Assembly (NCBI GenBank): GCA_038321615.1
Contig: JBBQFC010000026.1
Location: forward strand, 1-41,201
DNA from: JBBQFC01 sp038321615
GTDB taxonomy: Bacteria > Bacteroidota > Bacteroidia > Flavobacteriales_D > Cryomorphaceae
Reading direction: 5' to 3'
DNA: 41,201 nt
Both the position numbers and the translations under genes were made by a program. The notes below the pieces were generated by a model. It saw nothing but the letters and a program-made list of their open reading frames with translations, was not told the DNA's origin and did not search any database. Positions 23,082 through 31,692 of the stretch are shown here, piece by piece; the first letter of the stretch is position 1, and each line of letters begins with the position of its first letter.

Positions 23082-25190
23082 TCGTTTCTTGCCTTTGGTT
23101 CGTTTCTTAAGGGCGCGATACGTTTCGAAGTCTTCGCATTCTACCTTACCGCCTTTTCGAATTATAAGGCGCCCAAGCATATCGGCATTAGCCCCTTGCT
23201 CGAAGACTACCACTCCGTTTTTGACTTCTAAAATCCCCATTTCCGCAACAATCATTCGGCTTCTTTGCTGCATTATAATCTTGCTCTCGCCGTCTACAAT
23301 TAATTCACCTGTGATGCTCACTTCCGCATCAGAGAGCACCACCATTTCTGTAGCGTCGGTAAAGTACTTGCGGCCATCCACTATTTCGGGCCGGTCGAAT
23401 CGAGTCATGGTTTGTCCACGGTCTATCATCAATGTGGAATTTACGGTAATATCCGCACCTCCTTTTCGATGATCGTGGAGAACGATCTTTGGCGCGCACC
23501 AACGCTGTGGACTATTTATGATGTGATCGTCAAATCGGATCTCAATCAAAAGCGCATTTTCCGGAAGTGCTTCCAGTATTTCTACCCGGATGCCCGAAAT
23601 GTGGATCGTCTGATTGGCAATTTCTCCAATAGCACCGGGCTGACGCGAATTGAGAAAGGCCAGCATATTGGCCGAAGAAGGATTAGTGCCTACGCCTAAA
23701 ACAGCATTTTCTCCTTTTCGAAAACCATGCCTGGGGTGGCCGAGCATGGTGTTTCGCTTATATTCATTCTGATATAAAAAGTTCTGCGGAATTCTAATCT
23801 GCGAATGATCGAGCGTTTCCGCTTCCCCTTGATCATAGTAGTATTGCTCCAACGCGTGATTGCCGGTAAGTGGGTTCTCAAACTTAGGTAAGCGATAATA
23901 CGGAATATAAGGCAGGTTGCTTACGCAGTATCCCAAATCAGGTGCTTCCTTTTCCCATTGTACGTCATGGTTTCCATCGGCTGGGAGCGGTCTTAAAAAA
24001 TCGCTGTTCACCTGGCCATAAATATTTTTGCCTTCACGCTCATTCGCATCTACTTGAATATAAGCGTGCAGGCCTGCGCGCGAATCTTCCAGACATTCAT
24101 AATGCTCATATTGCAGCACATCGTACATTGACCCGCCGGAATGGGCGGTAATGTGATTTTCTAACCATAGCCATTGCTGATACTCGGTTTCCGGGAGAAA
24201 TGGTAGGGCTATTCGAACAAGGTCGCCGGTTTTAATAAAATCGCGGAGAATGAAACGGTGCGCTGTATCGCTCCGTGTTATATCGGAACGAACGATTTCG
24301 CCCCATTCATTTTTTGTTGCTATCAACCAGTCGGCTTCAGGATGCGACCAATTGAGCCAATACCGATCCCAGCCTGAAGCGCATAAAAAACTGCTGTTTC
24401 CACCGCCCATCATGGCCCAGCCGCCCTGCACAAAAGGGAAGTAGCCGCGAAACCGCCAACTATTTCCGCCGCCCGAGTGAAAATTATTGCCTCCAATAAA
24501 CAAGTGGTTAAGTTCATGGCGGAGGATAACCCCCGGTGGGGAATGCCCTCCGCTAAAGAAGCTATAGCTATCTGTAAGCTTCCCCAATATCATGGCCAAA
24601 CTCGATCCCGACGCATTTCCATTTTCCTTAGGCAGTTTATGGTAGTTGCGGGTAATAACCATCACATGATCGAAGCCGGCAAAATCGCCTCCCCTTGGTT
24701 CTTTTGGCAGACCCGTTCCAGGCTTTTTAACCCAAAAATCGAAAGCTTCTTTAGCATACCCATGGGCAGATACAAATGAAGACGCCGCATTGAGAACGCT
24801 CCCAACTTCTTTGGCGATAGCTGTTTGCCCTTGTTTCGACACGAGCGAGTAGGGCAACCGCACTAATTCGGGGTAATAATCGCCGTAAACGGTAAGGTGG
24901 CCGAGCGACATTTCGCGGTAATAAGTACTCATGCGGCCTACTTGACCCGCCGCTGGTCCATGGTCGAAGAGGGAGTCGGCATAAGCGGGAAGTAATCCGG
25001 GCATCCAGGCTTTGTTGCCATTTGGCAAATCTTCGAGCTCAGGATTTACATCGTACTCAATTTCCACAAACACTATTAATACCCTGAGCGTATCGTGCGG
25101 AGCCAGAAACCAACCATTGCCGCTGAAACTCTGCGCGCTGAGTTGATGCGATAACAAGAAAAGAAGGGCAAGAACCGCATTTTTCAACAT
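23025..25190 (-). CDS. Secreted M6-like metallopeptidase
   Basis: A 721-residue exported protein with signal peptide MLKNAVLALLFLLSHQLSAQ. Residues about 35-300 resemble M6 (immune inhibitor A type) peptidases. H225-E-L-N-H229 is the zinc motif, with a glycine pair at 233-234 and H238 as possible third ligand. A Met-turn-like GGWAMMGGG (257-264) precedes SGWDRYWLNW, the M6 counterpart of the SAWERYxLGW block. The remaining 400 residues are beta-rich, ending in beta-helix-like strands (VSITGELIVDGESKIIMQQ). The C-terminus is lysine-rich and does not look like a type IX sorting domain, which is odd for such a protein in this phylum. It overlaps the kinase gene tail to tail. A TAnnTTTG promoter was not obvious. 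Confidence 0.75.
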   Translation of the reverse strand: MLKNAVLALLFLLSHQLSAQSFSGNGWFLAPHDTLRVLIVFVEIEYDVNPELEDLPNGNKAWMPGLLPAYADSLFDHGPAAGQVGRMSTYYREMSLGHLTVYGDYYPELVRLPYSLVSKQGQTAIAKEVGSVLNAASSFVSAHGYAKEAFDFWVKKPGTGLPKEPRGGDFAGFDHVMVITRNYHKLPKENGNASGSSLAMILGKLTDSYSFFSGGHSPPGVILRHELNHLFIGGNNFHSGGGNSWRFRGYFPFVQGGWAMMGGGNSSFLCASGWDRYWLNWSHPEADWLIATKNEWGEIVRSDITRSDTAHRFILRDFIKTGDLVRIALPFLPETEYQQWLWLENHITAHSGGSMYDVLQYEHYECLEDSRAGLHAYIQVDANEREGKNIYGQVNSDFLRPLPADGNHDVQWEKEAPDLGYCVSNLPYIPYYRLPKFENPLTGNHALEQYYYDQGEAETLDHSQIRIPQNFLYQNEYKRNTMLGHPRHGFRKGENAVLGVGTNPSSANMLAFLNSRQPGAIGEIANQTIHISGIRVEILEALPENALLIEIRFDDHIINSPQRWCAPKIVLHDHRKGGADITVNSTLMIDRGQTMTRFDRPEIVDGRKYFTDATEMVVLSDAEVSITGELIVDGESKIIMQQRSRMIVAEMGILEVKNGVVVFEQGANADMLGRLIIRKGGKVECEDFETYRALKKRTKGKKRLIAMDSRQPNEKLGADAD

Positions 25191-25242
25191 CCTGCAAGAT
25201 ATAGATTTCCCGCGGTGCCTCCGTGCATTAGGCCAAGACTTC

Positions 25243-25250
25243 TACATTTG
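25243..25250 (+). promoter_or_regulatory. Bacteroidota -7 box before enoyl-CoA hydratase
   Basis: TACATTTG matches TAnnTTTG and lies 17 bases before the ATG at 25268, giving a short A-rich leader. It probably drives the run of plus-strand genes that begins here. Confidence 0.5.
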
Positions 25251-25267
25251 TTCGCAAACCAACAAAA

Positions 25268-26044
25268 ATGGCTCAATTAAAGATCGAAATTCAAGGCCCA
25301 GTAGCCACCGTCACAATAAATCGACCCGAAAAACTGAACGCTCTCAATCGCGCATTGATTCAGGAGTTAGCTGATTCCATTGAGATCATTGAGAAACATC
25401 AAGAAGTCCGCGTGGTAATCTTGACTGGCGAAGGCGAAAAGGCATTTGTGGCCGGAGCCGATATCTCGGAGTTCGCCCATTTCAATCAAACTCAAGGAGA
25501 AACCCTCAGTGCAGAAGGGCAAGAGAAGCTCTTCAACCGGATTGAGAATTTCACGAAACCTGTCATTGCTGCAATTAATGGCTTCGCGCTAGGCGGAGGG
25601 TTAGAATTGGCCATGGCATGCCATATCCGCTTAGCCAGCAACAATGCACGCCTGGGTCTTCCTGAAGTTTCGCTCGGCGTGATACCTGGATATGGTGGCA
25701 CCCAACGATTGGCTCAATTAATTGGTAAAGGCAGAGCTATGGAGCTTATTTGTTCAGCACAGATGATTTCGGCAGATGAAGCGTATAGAATGGGATTAGT
25801 CAATAAAGTGGTTGCGCTGGAAGAATTGTTGGGCGAAGCCCAGAAACTTGCTCAAAAGATTGCGTCCAACTCCCCGAATGCTATACGCGCGGCAATTGCT
25901 GCTTTAAATGCCCAATATCCTACCGCTCACCCAGGCTATCAAGAAGAAGTAAGGCGTTTTGGCTCTTGTTTTGGCCATCCCGATTTCGAAGAAGGAACGA
26001 CCGCATTTTTGGAAAAACGAAAGCCTTCCTTCAAAGGTGCATAG
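25268..26044 (+). CDS. Enoyl-CoA hydratase (crotonase family)
   Basis: A 258-residue crotonase that adds water to 2-enoyl-CoA in fatty-acid breakdown or in short-chain acyl-CoA pathways. The oxyanion-hole segment is AFVAGADISEF. Glutamates E113 (GGGLELAMAC) and E133 (LGLPEVSLG) lie 20 residues apart, exactly as the catalytic pair of rat mitochondrial hydratase. The GVIPGYGGTQRL block is complete. Both catalytic glutamates favour a true hydratase over other crotonases. It precedes the flippase gene by 13 bases. Confidence 0.94.
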   Translation: MAQLKIEIQGPVATVTINRPEKLNALNRALIQELADSIEIIEKHQEVRVVILTGEGEKAFVAGADISEFAHFNQTQGETLSAEGQEKLFNRIENFTKPVIAAINGFALGGGLELAMACHIRLASNNARLGLPEVSLGVIPGYGGTQRLAQLIGKGRAMELICSAQMISADEAYRMGLVNKVVALEELLGEAQKLAQKIASNSPNAIRAAIAALNAQYPTAHPGYQEEVRRFGSCFGHPDFEEGTTAFLEKRKPSFKGA

Positions 26045-26057
26045 CCTTTAATCGCCG

Positions 26058-27572
26058 ATGGCATCACTTCGGGTATTAGCCGGGCAAACGGCCATTTATG
26101 GAATGAGCAGCATCATAGGCCGCGTGCTCACCTTCTTGCTCACCCCGCTGTATACGCGCGTTTTCTCAGCAGGCGAATACGGCGTAATTACCGAGCTTTA
26201 CGCCTATGTCGCTTTCTTGATTGTGTTTCTAACCTTCGGTATGGAAACGGCCTTTTTCCGCTTTGGCTCACAAACCCAAGACGAATCGGAAAGGCGGCGT
26301 TACTTTAGCACCGCTTTTATCGCTGTTGGCACCCTTTCTGCGGTTTTTCTATTGCTCCTGCATTTGTTTAATCAGCCTGTAGCCAACGCCTTGGGGTATG
26401 GCGATGAGCGCATATTCATTCTTTATTTTGGATGGATTATAGCTCTCGATGCCATTGTCACCATTCCATTGGCGCGGCTGCGAATGCTAAATAAACCTAT
26501 CCCTTTTGCTGGAATCAACATTGCGAGTGTGCTCGCCTATATTGCGCTCAACCTGTTTTTCATTCTCTATTGTCCTTACGCGCTGGAAAATACGAGAGCC
26601 TTAGGGCATAGTTTGATCGCCCTACATTACAACCCAGACTTTGGCGTAGGGTATATCTTTTTGGCCAATGTAATGAGCAGTGGTTTCAGGTTTGCCCTGC
26701 TCCTGCCCTACCTTATCGATTTGAAAGCCGGTTTCGACGCAGCCATTATGCGCCGTTTATTCAAATATGCATATCCCCTGTTAATCCTTGGAATTGCCGG
26801 TATTTGCAATGAAACTTTCGACCGCGCCTTTTTCAAAGATTTGTCGCCGCTACCCAATGCCCTGGCAGAAATCGAACTTGGAATTTACGGCGCTTGTTAC
26901 AAGGTAGCCATGCTGCTAAGCATCGGCATTCAAGCATATCGATTTGCCGCGGAACCCTTCCTATTTGCTCAGACCAAGGGTCTGCAGCGCGACGAAGGTC
27001 AATCGCGAATCATGCGCTATTATTTCGTGGCCGCATTATTTATTGCGTTGAGTATTGCCTTGTTCTTAGACTTGGCTTTGATTCTCATAGGGCCGGAGTT
27101 CCGCGCAGGAGCCGGCGTAATTCCGATTCTTTTGCTCGCATATGTATGCTTTGGAGCCGTATTTAACCTGTCTTTTTGGTATAAGCTGAATGACAAAACG
27201 CTATACGGCGCATTCATCGCCATTGCTGGCGCCGTGGTAACGGTTGGAATAAACATTTGGCTCGTACCAATACTGAGTTATTACGGTTCTGCATTGGCTA
27301 CCCTTGCCGCCTATCTGGTTATGTTGGCGCTCTCATTTGGCCTTGGTCAAAAGCACTATCCTATAGCTTATCCTTTAAGAACCATTGGGCTTTATGTCGC
27401 CACGGCTATTGCATGTTTTGTCCTAAATCGGGAATTTCCCCTCGACGGACTGTTAAAATATGTTTCATCTGCATTCTTCCTTGCCTGCTTTCTGTTTGTG
27501 ATAATATGGCACGAGAAACGGTACTTCAGGGATGGGATCTTGGCCAGAATAACTAATTTTCACAGGTTCTAA
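26058..27572 (+). CDS. Wzx-like oligosaccharide flippase
   Basis: A 504-residue membrane protein with about 12-14 hydrophobic segments, of the MOP superfamily polysaccharide transporter type. The N-terminal VLAGQTAIYGMSSIIGRVL, then TPLYTRVFSAGEYGVITELY, is characteristic of Bacteroidota O-antigen/polysaccharide flippases. It would move lipid-linked sugar units across the inner membrane. It lies directly before dut and a sugar nucleotidyltransferase, a neighbourhood that recurs in this phylum outside large polysaccharide clusters. That recurrence suggests a general envelope role rather than a strain-specific capsule. Substrate cannot be read from sequence. Confidence 0.9.
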   Translation: MASLRVLAGQTAIYGMSSIIGRVLTFLLTPLYTRVFSAGEYGVITELYAYVAFLIVFLTFGMETAFFRFGSQTQDESERRRYFSTAFIAVGTLSAVFLLLLHLFNQPVANALGYGDERIFILYFGWIIALDAIVTIPLARLRMLNKPIPFAGINIASVLAYIALNLFFILYCPYALENTRALGHSLIALHYNPDFGVGYIFLANVMSSGFRFALLLPYLIDLKAGFDAAIMRRLFKYAYPLLILGIAGICNETFDRAFFKDLSPLPNALAEIELGIYGACYKVAMLLSIGIQAYRFAAEPFLFAQTKGLQRDEGQSRIMRYYFVAALFIALSIALFLDLALILIGPEFRAGAGVIPILLLAYVCFGAVFNLSFWYKLNDKTLYGAFIAIAGAVVTVGINIWLVPILSYYGSALATLAAYLVMLALSFGLGQKHYPIAYPLRTIGLYVATAIACFVLNREFPLDGLLKYVSSAFFLACFLFVIIWHEKRYFRDGILARITNFHRF

Positions 27573-27605
27573 ATATCGATTTTAGCACACTAAACGCCTT
27601 CACCT

Positions 27606-28058
27606 ATGTCTATTTCCATTCCCATCATAAATAAGTCGCCACATGCCATACCCCGCTATGCCACCGCGCTAAGTGCAGGTGTCGATCTTGTAGCGTGGCT
27701 CGAGGAGTCCATAGAGTTGGCTTCGCTCGAACGCAAACTTATAAGCACGGGCTTGTATGTGGCTTTGCCCGAAGGCTATGAAGCTCAGATAAGACCTCGG
27801 AGTGGCTTTGCTTTCAAAGAAGGCATCACCGTACTCAATTCGCCCGGCACCATCGACGCCGACTACCGAGGCGAGATCAAGGTATTATTGGTAAATTTAT
27901 CGCCGAATACGGTTTACATACGCAATGGAGACCGCATTGCCCAAATGGTTATCGCCACCTATTCAACCGCCGCATTCGAACTAGTTTCGATCCTTCCGGA
28001 AACAGAGCGGGGAGCAGGTGGCTTTGGCAGCACGGGCAAAAACGTATTAAATACATGA
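27606..28058 (+). CDS. dut: dUTP diphosphatase
   Basis: A trimeric dUTPase that keeps uracil out of DNA and supplies dUMP. The 150-residue product shows all five motifs: AGVDLVAW, IRPRSGFAFKEG, LNSPGTIDADYRGEI (with the acidic residues D84 and D86), RIAQMVIA and the C-terminal lid RGAGGFGSTG. Length is normal. The last codons overlap the start of the next gene by four bases (ATGA). Confidence 0.97.
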   Translation: MSISIPIINKSPHAIPRYATALSAGVDLVAWLEESIELASLERKLISTGLYVALPEGYEAQIRPRSGFAFKEGITVLNSPGTIDADYRGEIKVLLVNLSPNTVYIRNGDRIAQMVIATYSTAAFELVSILPETERGAGGFGSTGKNVLNT

Positions 28059-29056
28059 ATGTAATTATCCCAATGGCTGGAATGGGCAAACGCTTGAGGC
28101 CACATACCCTCACTGTTCCTAAGCCCCTTATTCCTATTGCTGGCAAACCCATTGTACACCACTTGGTGGAAGATATTGCTGCACTTGCGAGTGAGCCACT
28201 CGAGCGGATTGTCTTTGTTTGTGGCCGCTTTGGCGATGAAGCCGAGCGTCACTTAATCGCAGTCGCGTCCGCATTGGGTGCCATTGGCGAAATAGCCTAC
28301 CAGGACGAACCACTGGGCACCGCCCATGCTATATGGTGCGCGCAGCACGCTTTGAAAGGAAAAACGATTGTAGCCTTTGCCGACACCCTCTTTCGAGCCG
28401 ATTTCGATCTCGATAGTGAAGCCGACGGCGTATTGTGGGTAAAACAAATTGACGACCCTTCTGCATTCGGTGTGGTGCAACTGAATGAAAACGGAGAAAT
28501 CGTAGAATTTGTAGAAAAGCCTGCAACTTTTGTCAGCAACCTGGCCATGATTGGTATCTATTATTTCAAATCAGGCGAAGCCCTTCACGAAGAAATAAAA
28601 TACCTGATTGAACACAACATCAGGAAAAGCGGAGAGTACCAGTTGCCCGATGCTTTGCGAAGACTTACACAGCGTGGTCTGAAATTCCTTCCCGGAAAGG
28701 TAGATTCCTGGATGGATTGCGGAAATGCCGCCGCTACGGTAGAAACCAACTCGGAAATACTGCAATGGAAATATCCTGCTTCCAATCTTTCGGCAAGCGT
28801 TAAAATGGAAAATGCGCAAATTATTGATCCATGCTTCATAGGCGAAGGCGTAGTTTTGAAAAACTCTGTAGTGGGCCCCTTTGCTTCTATCGGCGCTGGC
28901 ACAGAAGTAGTGGACTCCCACATAGCCCACAGCTTAGTGCAGCAACACAATAGAATTAATACCTGTAAGATCGAGAAGTCAATGATAGGGAGCCATGTAA
29001 ACATACACAACGTATCTGAGCCTTGCAGCTTAGGCGATTATTCCACTATCGGATGA
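28055..29056 (+). CDS. Sugar-phosphate nucleotidyltransferase
   Basis: A 333-residue NTP-transferase that joins a sugar 1-phosphate to a nucleotide, probably in envelope polysaccharide synthesis. The nucleotide-binding motif GMGKRLRPHT starts at residue 9, with the PKPLIPIAGKP block after it. LGTAHAIWCA and DTLF give the metal/substrate region. After residue about 245 the sequence has hexapeptide-like turns (IIDPCFIGEGVVLKNSVVG) of a left-handed beta-helix. It is close to RmlA/UTP-glucose-1-phosphate transferases, but the exact sugar is not certain. ATGA overlaps join it to dut upstream and to the TPR gene downstream. Confidence 0.9.
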   Translation: MNVIIPMAGMGKRLRPHTLTVPKPLIPIAGKPIVHHLVEDIAALASEPLERIVFVCGRFGDEAERHLIAVASALGAIGEIAYQDEPLGTAHAIWCAQHALKGKTIVAFADTLFRADFDLDSEADGVLWVKQIDDPSAFGVVQLNENGEIVEFVEKPATFVSNLAMIGIYYFKSGEALHEEIKYLIEHNIRKSGEYQLPDALRRLTQRGLKFLPGKVDSWMDCGNAAATVETNSEILQWKYPASNLSASVKMENAQIIDPCFIGEGVVLKNSVVGPFASIGAGTEVVDSHIAHSLVQQHNRINTCKIEKSMIGSHVNIHNVSEPCSLGDYSTIG

Positions 29057-30804
29057 GCCGTTCGCTCCGCAATAATGTGGCCTTGATGGTAGTTCTTGGC
29101 TTGATTGCAGCCGGATGTAGCAGGCAGCCAGCAGCTTCCAAGCCTGAAACGGGTGGGTCAAAAAAACCCGTTGTTTTAAATGAGAAGCAACAGATGCTGT
29201 TTGCCACAGCTTTTCTCAACGCATCAAAGGCCAAAATACTTGGAAACTACGAGCTGGCGCTTTCTCTGTACAACGATGCTATACGCATTAACCCAGAAAG
29301 CGATGCCGCCTACTACGACATGGCTCGAATTTTATCTGACGGGGGCCAATTTCCGCAGGCTATTTCTTATGCCAGGCAAGCCTACGCTATCGATCTGGAG
29401 AATATGTGGTATGCCGAATTTTTGGGTCGGTTATACGCGGAAACCAACGACTTTTCTTCGAGCATTGACGTGTTTCGCGCCATGATAAATAAGCATCCCG
29501 AAAGGGTGGAATACTATTTTCAATTGGGAAGTGTACTGGCAGCTCAGGGCAAATACGACGAGGCGCTGAAGCTTTACAATGACCTTGAAAAACGAATAGG
29601 GGTGAACGAAGAGCTGGGCTTGCAAAAACAATTGCTCTACATCGAAAAAGGCGATTACGAATTAGCTCTAAAAGAAGTGAACGCTTTAATTACCCTCAAT
29701 CCTGAAGCAACCCAGCTTTACGGCATGAAGGCCGAGATCTACGAGCGCCAAGGTAAAAAAGACCTCGCCATCGAGATTTATGAAGAGATGCTTGTTATAG
29801 AACCGGCAAACGGCCTTGTATTGCTCTCCCTTTATGAGCTGCACATGGGCAAAGCGGGCGACGAAGCTAAGGCCAATGGCTATTTAGAGCGCGCGTTTGC
29901 CGCTCCCGATTTGGGTATCGATGTAAAAATTAATGTGCTACTCACCCTTTTGAGCAGACCAGACTATGCTTCGAGAGGAGATCAGATAACGACTTTAGCT
30001 CAAAAACTGGAGCTGGCTCACCCCGACGATGCTAAAACCTATGCCATACAGGGAGATGTATTGTTCAATCTCAACAGGCCAACGGAAGCGCGCGAAAAGT
30101 TTCGGAAGGCGGTTGAAATCGACCCGAACAGGCCACCCATTTGGCAACAGATTTTATCTATAGACTCGCAGCTCTCTGATTTTAGCGCTTTGCGCACCGA
30201 AAGCGAGAAAGCTATTGACCTTTTCCCAGAAATTGGTCTGTTCTACTTATTTCAGGGCATTGCACTTAGTCAAGACAAGAAATATAGCGAAGCAATCGAG
30301 TCTTTCGAGTTGGGCAAAAACCTGATCGTGGACAATAATGTATTGCTGGCGCAATTTCACGCAAGCCTCGGCGATGCTTATCATGAGCTCAACGATCACG
30401 CAAACTCTGACAAAGCCTACGAGTCCTCGCTTAAATACGATCCAAAAAATGCTTTTGTGCTCAATAATTTTGCTTATTACCTCAGCCTGCGCAAAGTCGA
30501 TTTGGAAAAAGCTGAAGCCATGGCCAAGAAAGCCAATGATTTAAACCCCGATGTGGCTTCTTTTCAAGACACGTACGGCTGGGTGCTTTACACGAGACAA
30601 AACTACCAAAACGCTCTTTTCTGGATCGAGCAAGCCCTTCAAAATGGCGCGTCAAACGATCCTACTGTGCTCGATCACTATGGCGAAGTGCTACTGCAAT
30701 TGAATAGAAAAGCTGACGCTGTATCGGCTTGGGAAAAAGCCTTATCGGTAGGGGGAAATGAAGCCGAAATCGCTCCCAAAATTTCTAAAGCAAAATCGCT
30801 GTAG
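29053..30804 (+). CDS. TPR repeat lipoprotein
   Basis: A 583-residue protein with a lipoprotein signal (MSRSLRNNVALMVVLGL, then IAAGC). After the signal, most of the sequence is tetratricopeptide repeats with the usual A/L/Y spacing, for example ALSLYNDAIRINPESDAAYY and EAREKFRKAVEIDPNRPPIW. TPR arrays bind partner proteins, here on the periplasmic side of a membrane. The ATG at 29053 overlaps the stop of the nucleotidyltransferase gene (ATGA); an ATG ten codons upstream lacks a plausible signal. It is followed directly by the DUF4292 lipoprotein gene with no gap. The conserved gene order suggests a shared envelope function of unknown nature. Confidence 0.88.
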   Translation: MSRSLRNNVALMVVLGLIAAGCSRQPAASKPETGGSKKPVVLNEKQQMLFATAFLNASKAKILGNYELALSLYNDAIRINPESDAAYYDMARILSDGGQFPQAISYARQAYAIDLENMWYAEFLGRLYAETNDFSSSIDVFRAMINKHPERVEYYFQLGSVLAAQGKYDEALKLYNDLEKRIGVNEELGLQKQLLYIEKGDYELALKEVNALITLNPEATQLYGMKAEIYERQGKKDLAIEIYEEMLVIEPANGLVLLSLYELHMGKAGDEAKANGYLERAFAAPDLGIDVKINVLLTLLSRPDYASRGDQITTLAQKLELAHPDDAKTYAIQGDVLFNLNRPTEAREKFRKAVEIDPNRPPIWQQILSIDSQLSDFSALRTESEKAIDLFPEIGLFYLFQGIALSQDKKYSEAIESFELGKNLIVDNNVLLAQFHASLGDAYHELNDHANSDKAYESSLKYDPKNAFVLNNFAYYLSLRKVDLEKAEAMAKKANDLNPDVASFQDTYGWVLYTRQNYQNALFWIEQALQNGASNDPTVLDHYGEVLLQLNRKADAVSAWEKALSVGGNEAEIAPKISKAKSL

Positions 30805-31692
30805 GTGGCAGTAAGATCGATCATTATAGCGGCGACCCTGACGATAGCCATAGGCGGATGCAAATCAAAACGCGTCATAGAGCAAAGTCCTTTGTTGAAT
30901 GTGAGCGACAATTTCTTACTGGAGCAAGTGAAGGCCAATTGTTTCACCTTCGATTACCTCAACGGCAAATTTGCGTTCGACATAGACGCTCCCAATCAAA
31001 AGGCATCTCTAAAGGCAAATTTGCGAATGGCCAGCGATAGCGCCCTTTGGCTAAGCCTTACTCCAGCCTTGGGTATAGAAGCGGCCCGGGCATTGGTCAT
31101 ACCAGATACCATTAAGTTTGTCGACAAAATCAATAACAAATACTACATTGGTGATTTCGCCCTTCTCGACACAGTACTTAATTACCGCAGCGAATTTCTA
31201 TTTATCGAGAATGTATTGGTTGGCAACCCCGTGGAAATAGAAGCCGATGAAAAATATACATCCAGCGTGGAAGGCTTGAGTTACGTGCTCCAAACCAAGA
31301 TAAAACGGAAATTAAAGCGCGCCTTCAAATACCCCAAAAACACCCCAAGTACCGACAGCACTTACGCTCAGATCATCGCTCCAAAATCCTATAAGAGGGC
31401 TTCCGAAAAGTACGACGAAAGCGAACTTATTGTAAAGCGATATTACATAAGGCCCCGCGATTTTAAGGTTACCAAGACGCTGATCGATGACTTGTTTTAT
31501 GGCCAATCGGTGAAAATAGAATACGATAATTTCCAAGATGTAAACGGGCAACTCTTCCCAATGAGAATCCGGATACAGGTTACCACGGCTCAGGAAACTT
31601 CAAAATTTGAAATCGATTATCTGCGCATAACAACCAATGAGCCGCAAACTTTTCCGTTCAAAATACCAGCCAACTTTGCCCCATTTCCATAA
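30805..31692 (+). CDS. DUF4292 lipoprotein
   Basis: A 295-residue lipoprotein whose GTG start comes right after the TAG of the TPR gene. The signal MAVRSIIIAATLTIAIGGC places the lipid cysteine at residue 19. The mature part reads as a beta-rich LolA/LppX-like half barrel (LNGKFAFDIDAPNQKASL, SDSALWLSLTPALGIEAARA). This matches DUF4292, a family found in Bacteroidota with no experimental function known to me. A role in lipid or lipoprotein binding is inference from fold resemblance. Its end overlaps the ATG of the next gene by 56 bases. Confidence 0.88.
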   Translation: MAVRSIIIAATLTIAIGGCKSKRVIEQSPLLNVSDNFLLEQVKANCFTFDYLNGKFAFDIDAPNQKASLKANLRMASDSALWLSLTPALGIEAARALVIPDTIKFVDKINNKYYIGDFALLDTVLNYRSEFLFIENVLVGNPVEIEADEKYTSSVEGLSYVLQTKIKRKLKRAFKYPKNTPSTDSTYAQIIAPKSYKRASEKYDESELIVKRYYIRPRDFKVTKTLIDDLFYGQSVKIEYDNFQDVNGQLFPMRIRIQVTTAQETSKFEIDYLRITTNEPQTFPFKIPANFAPFP

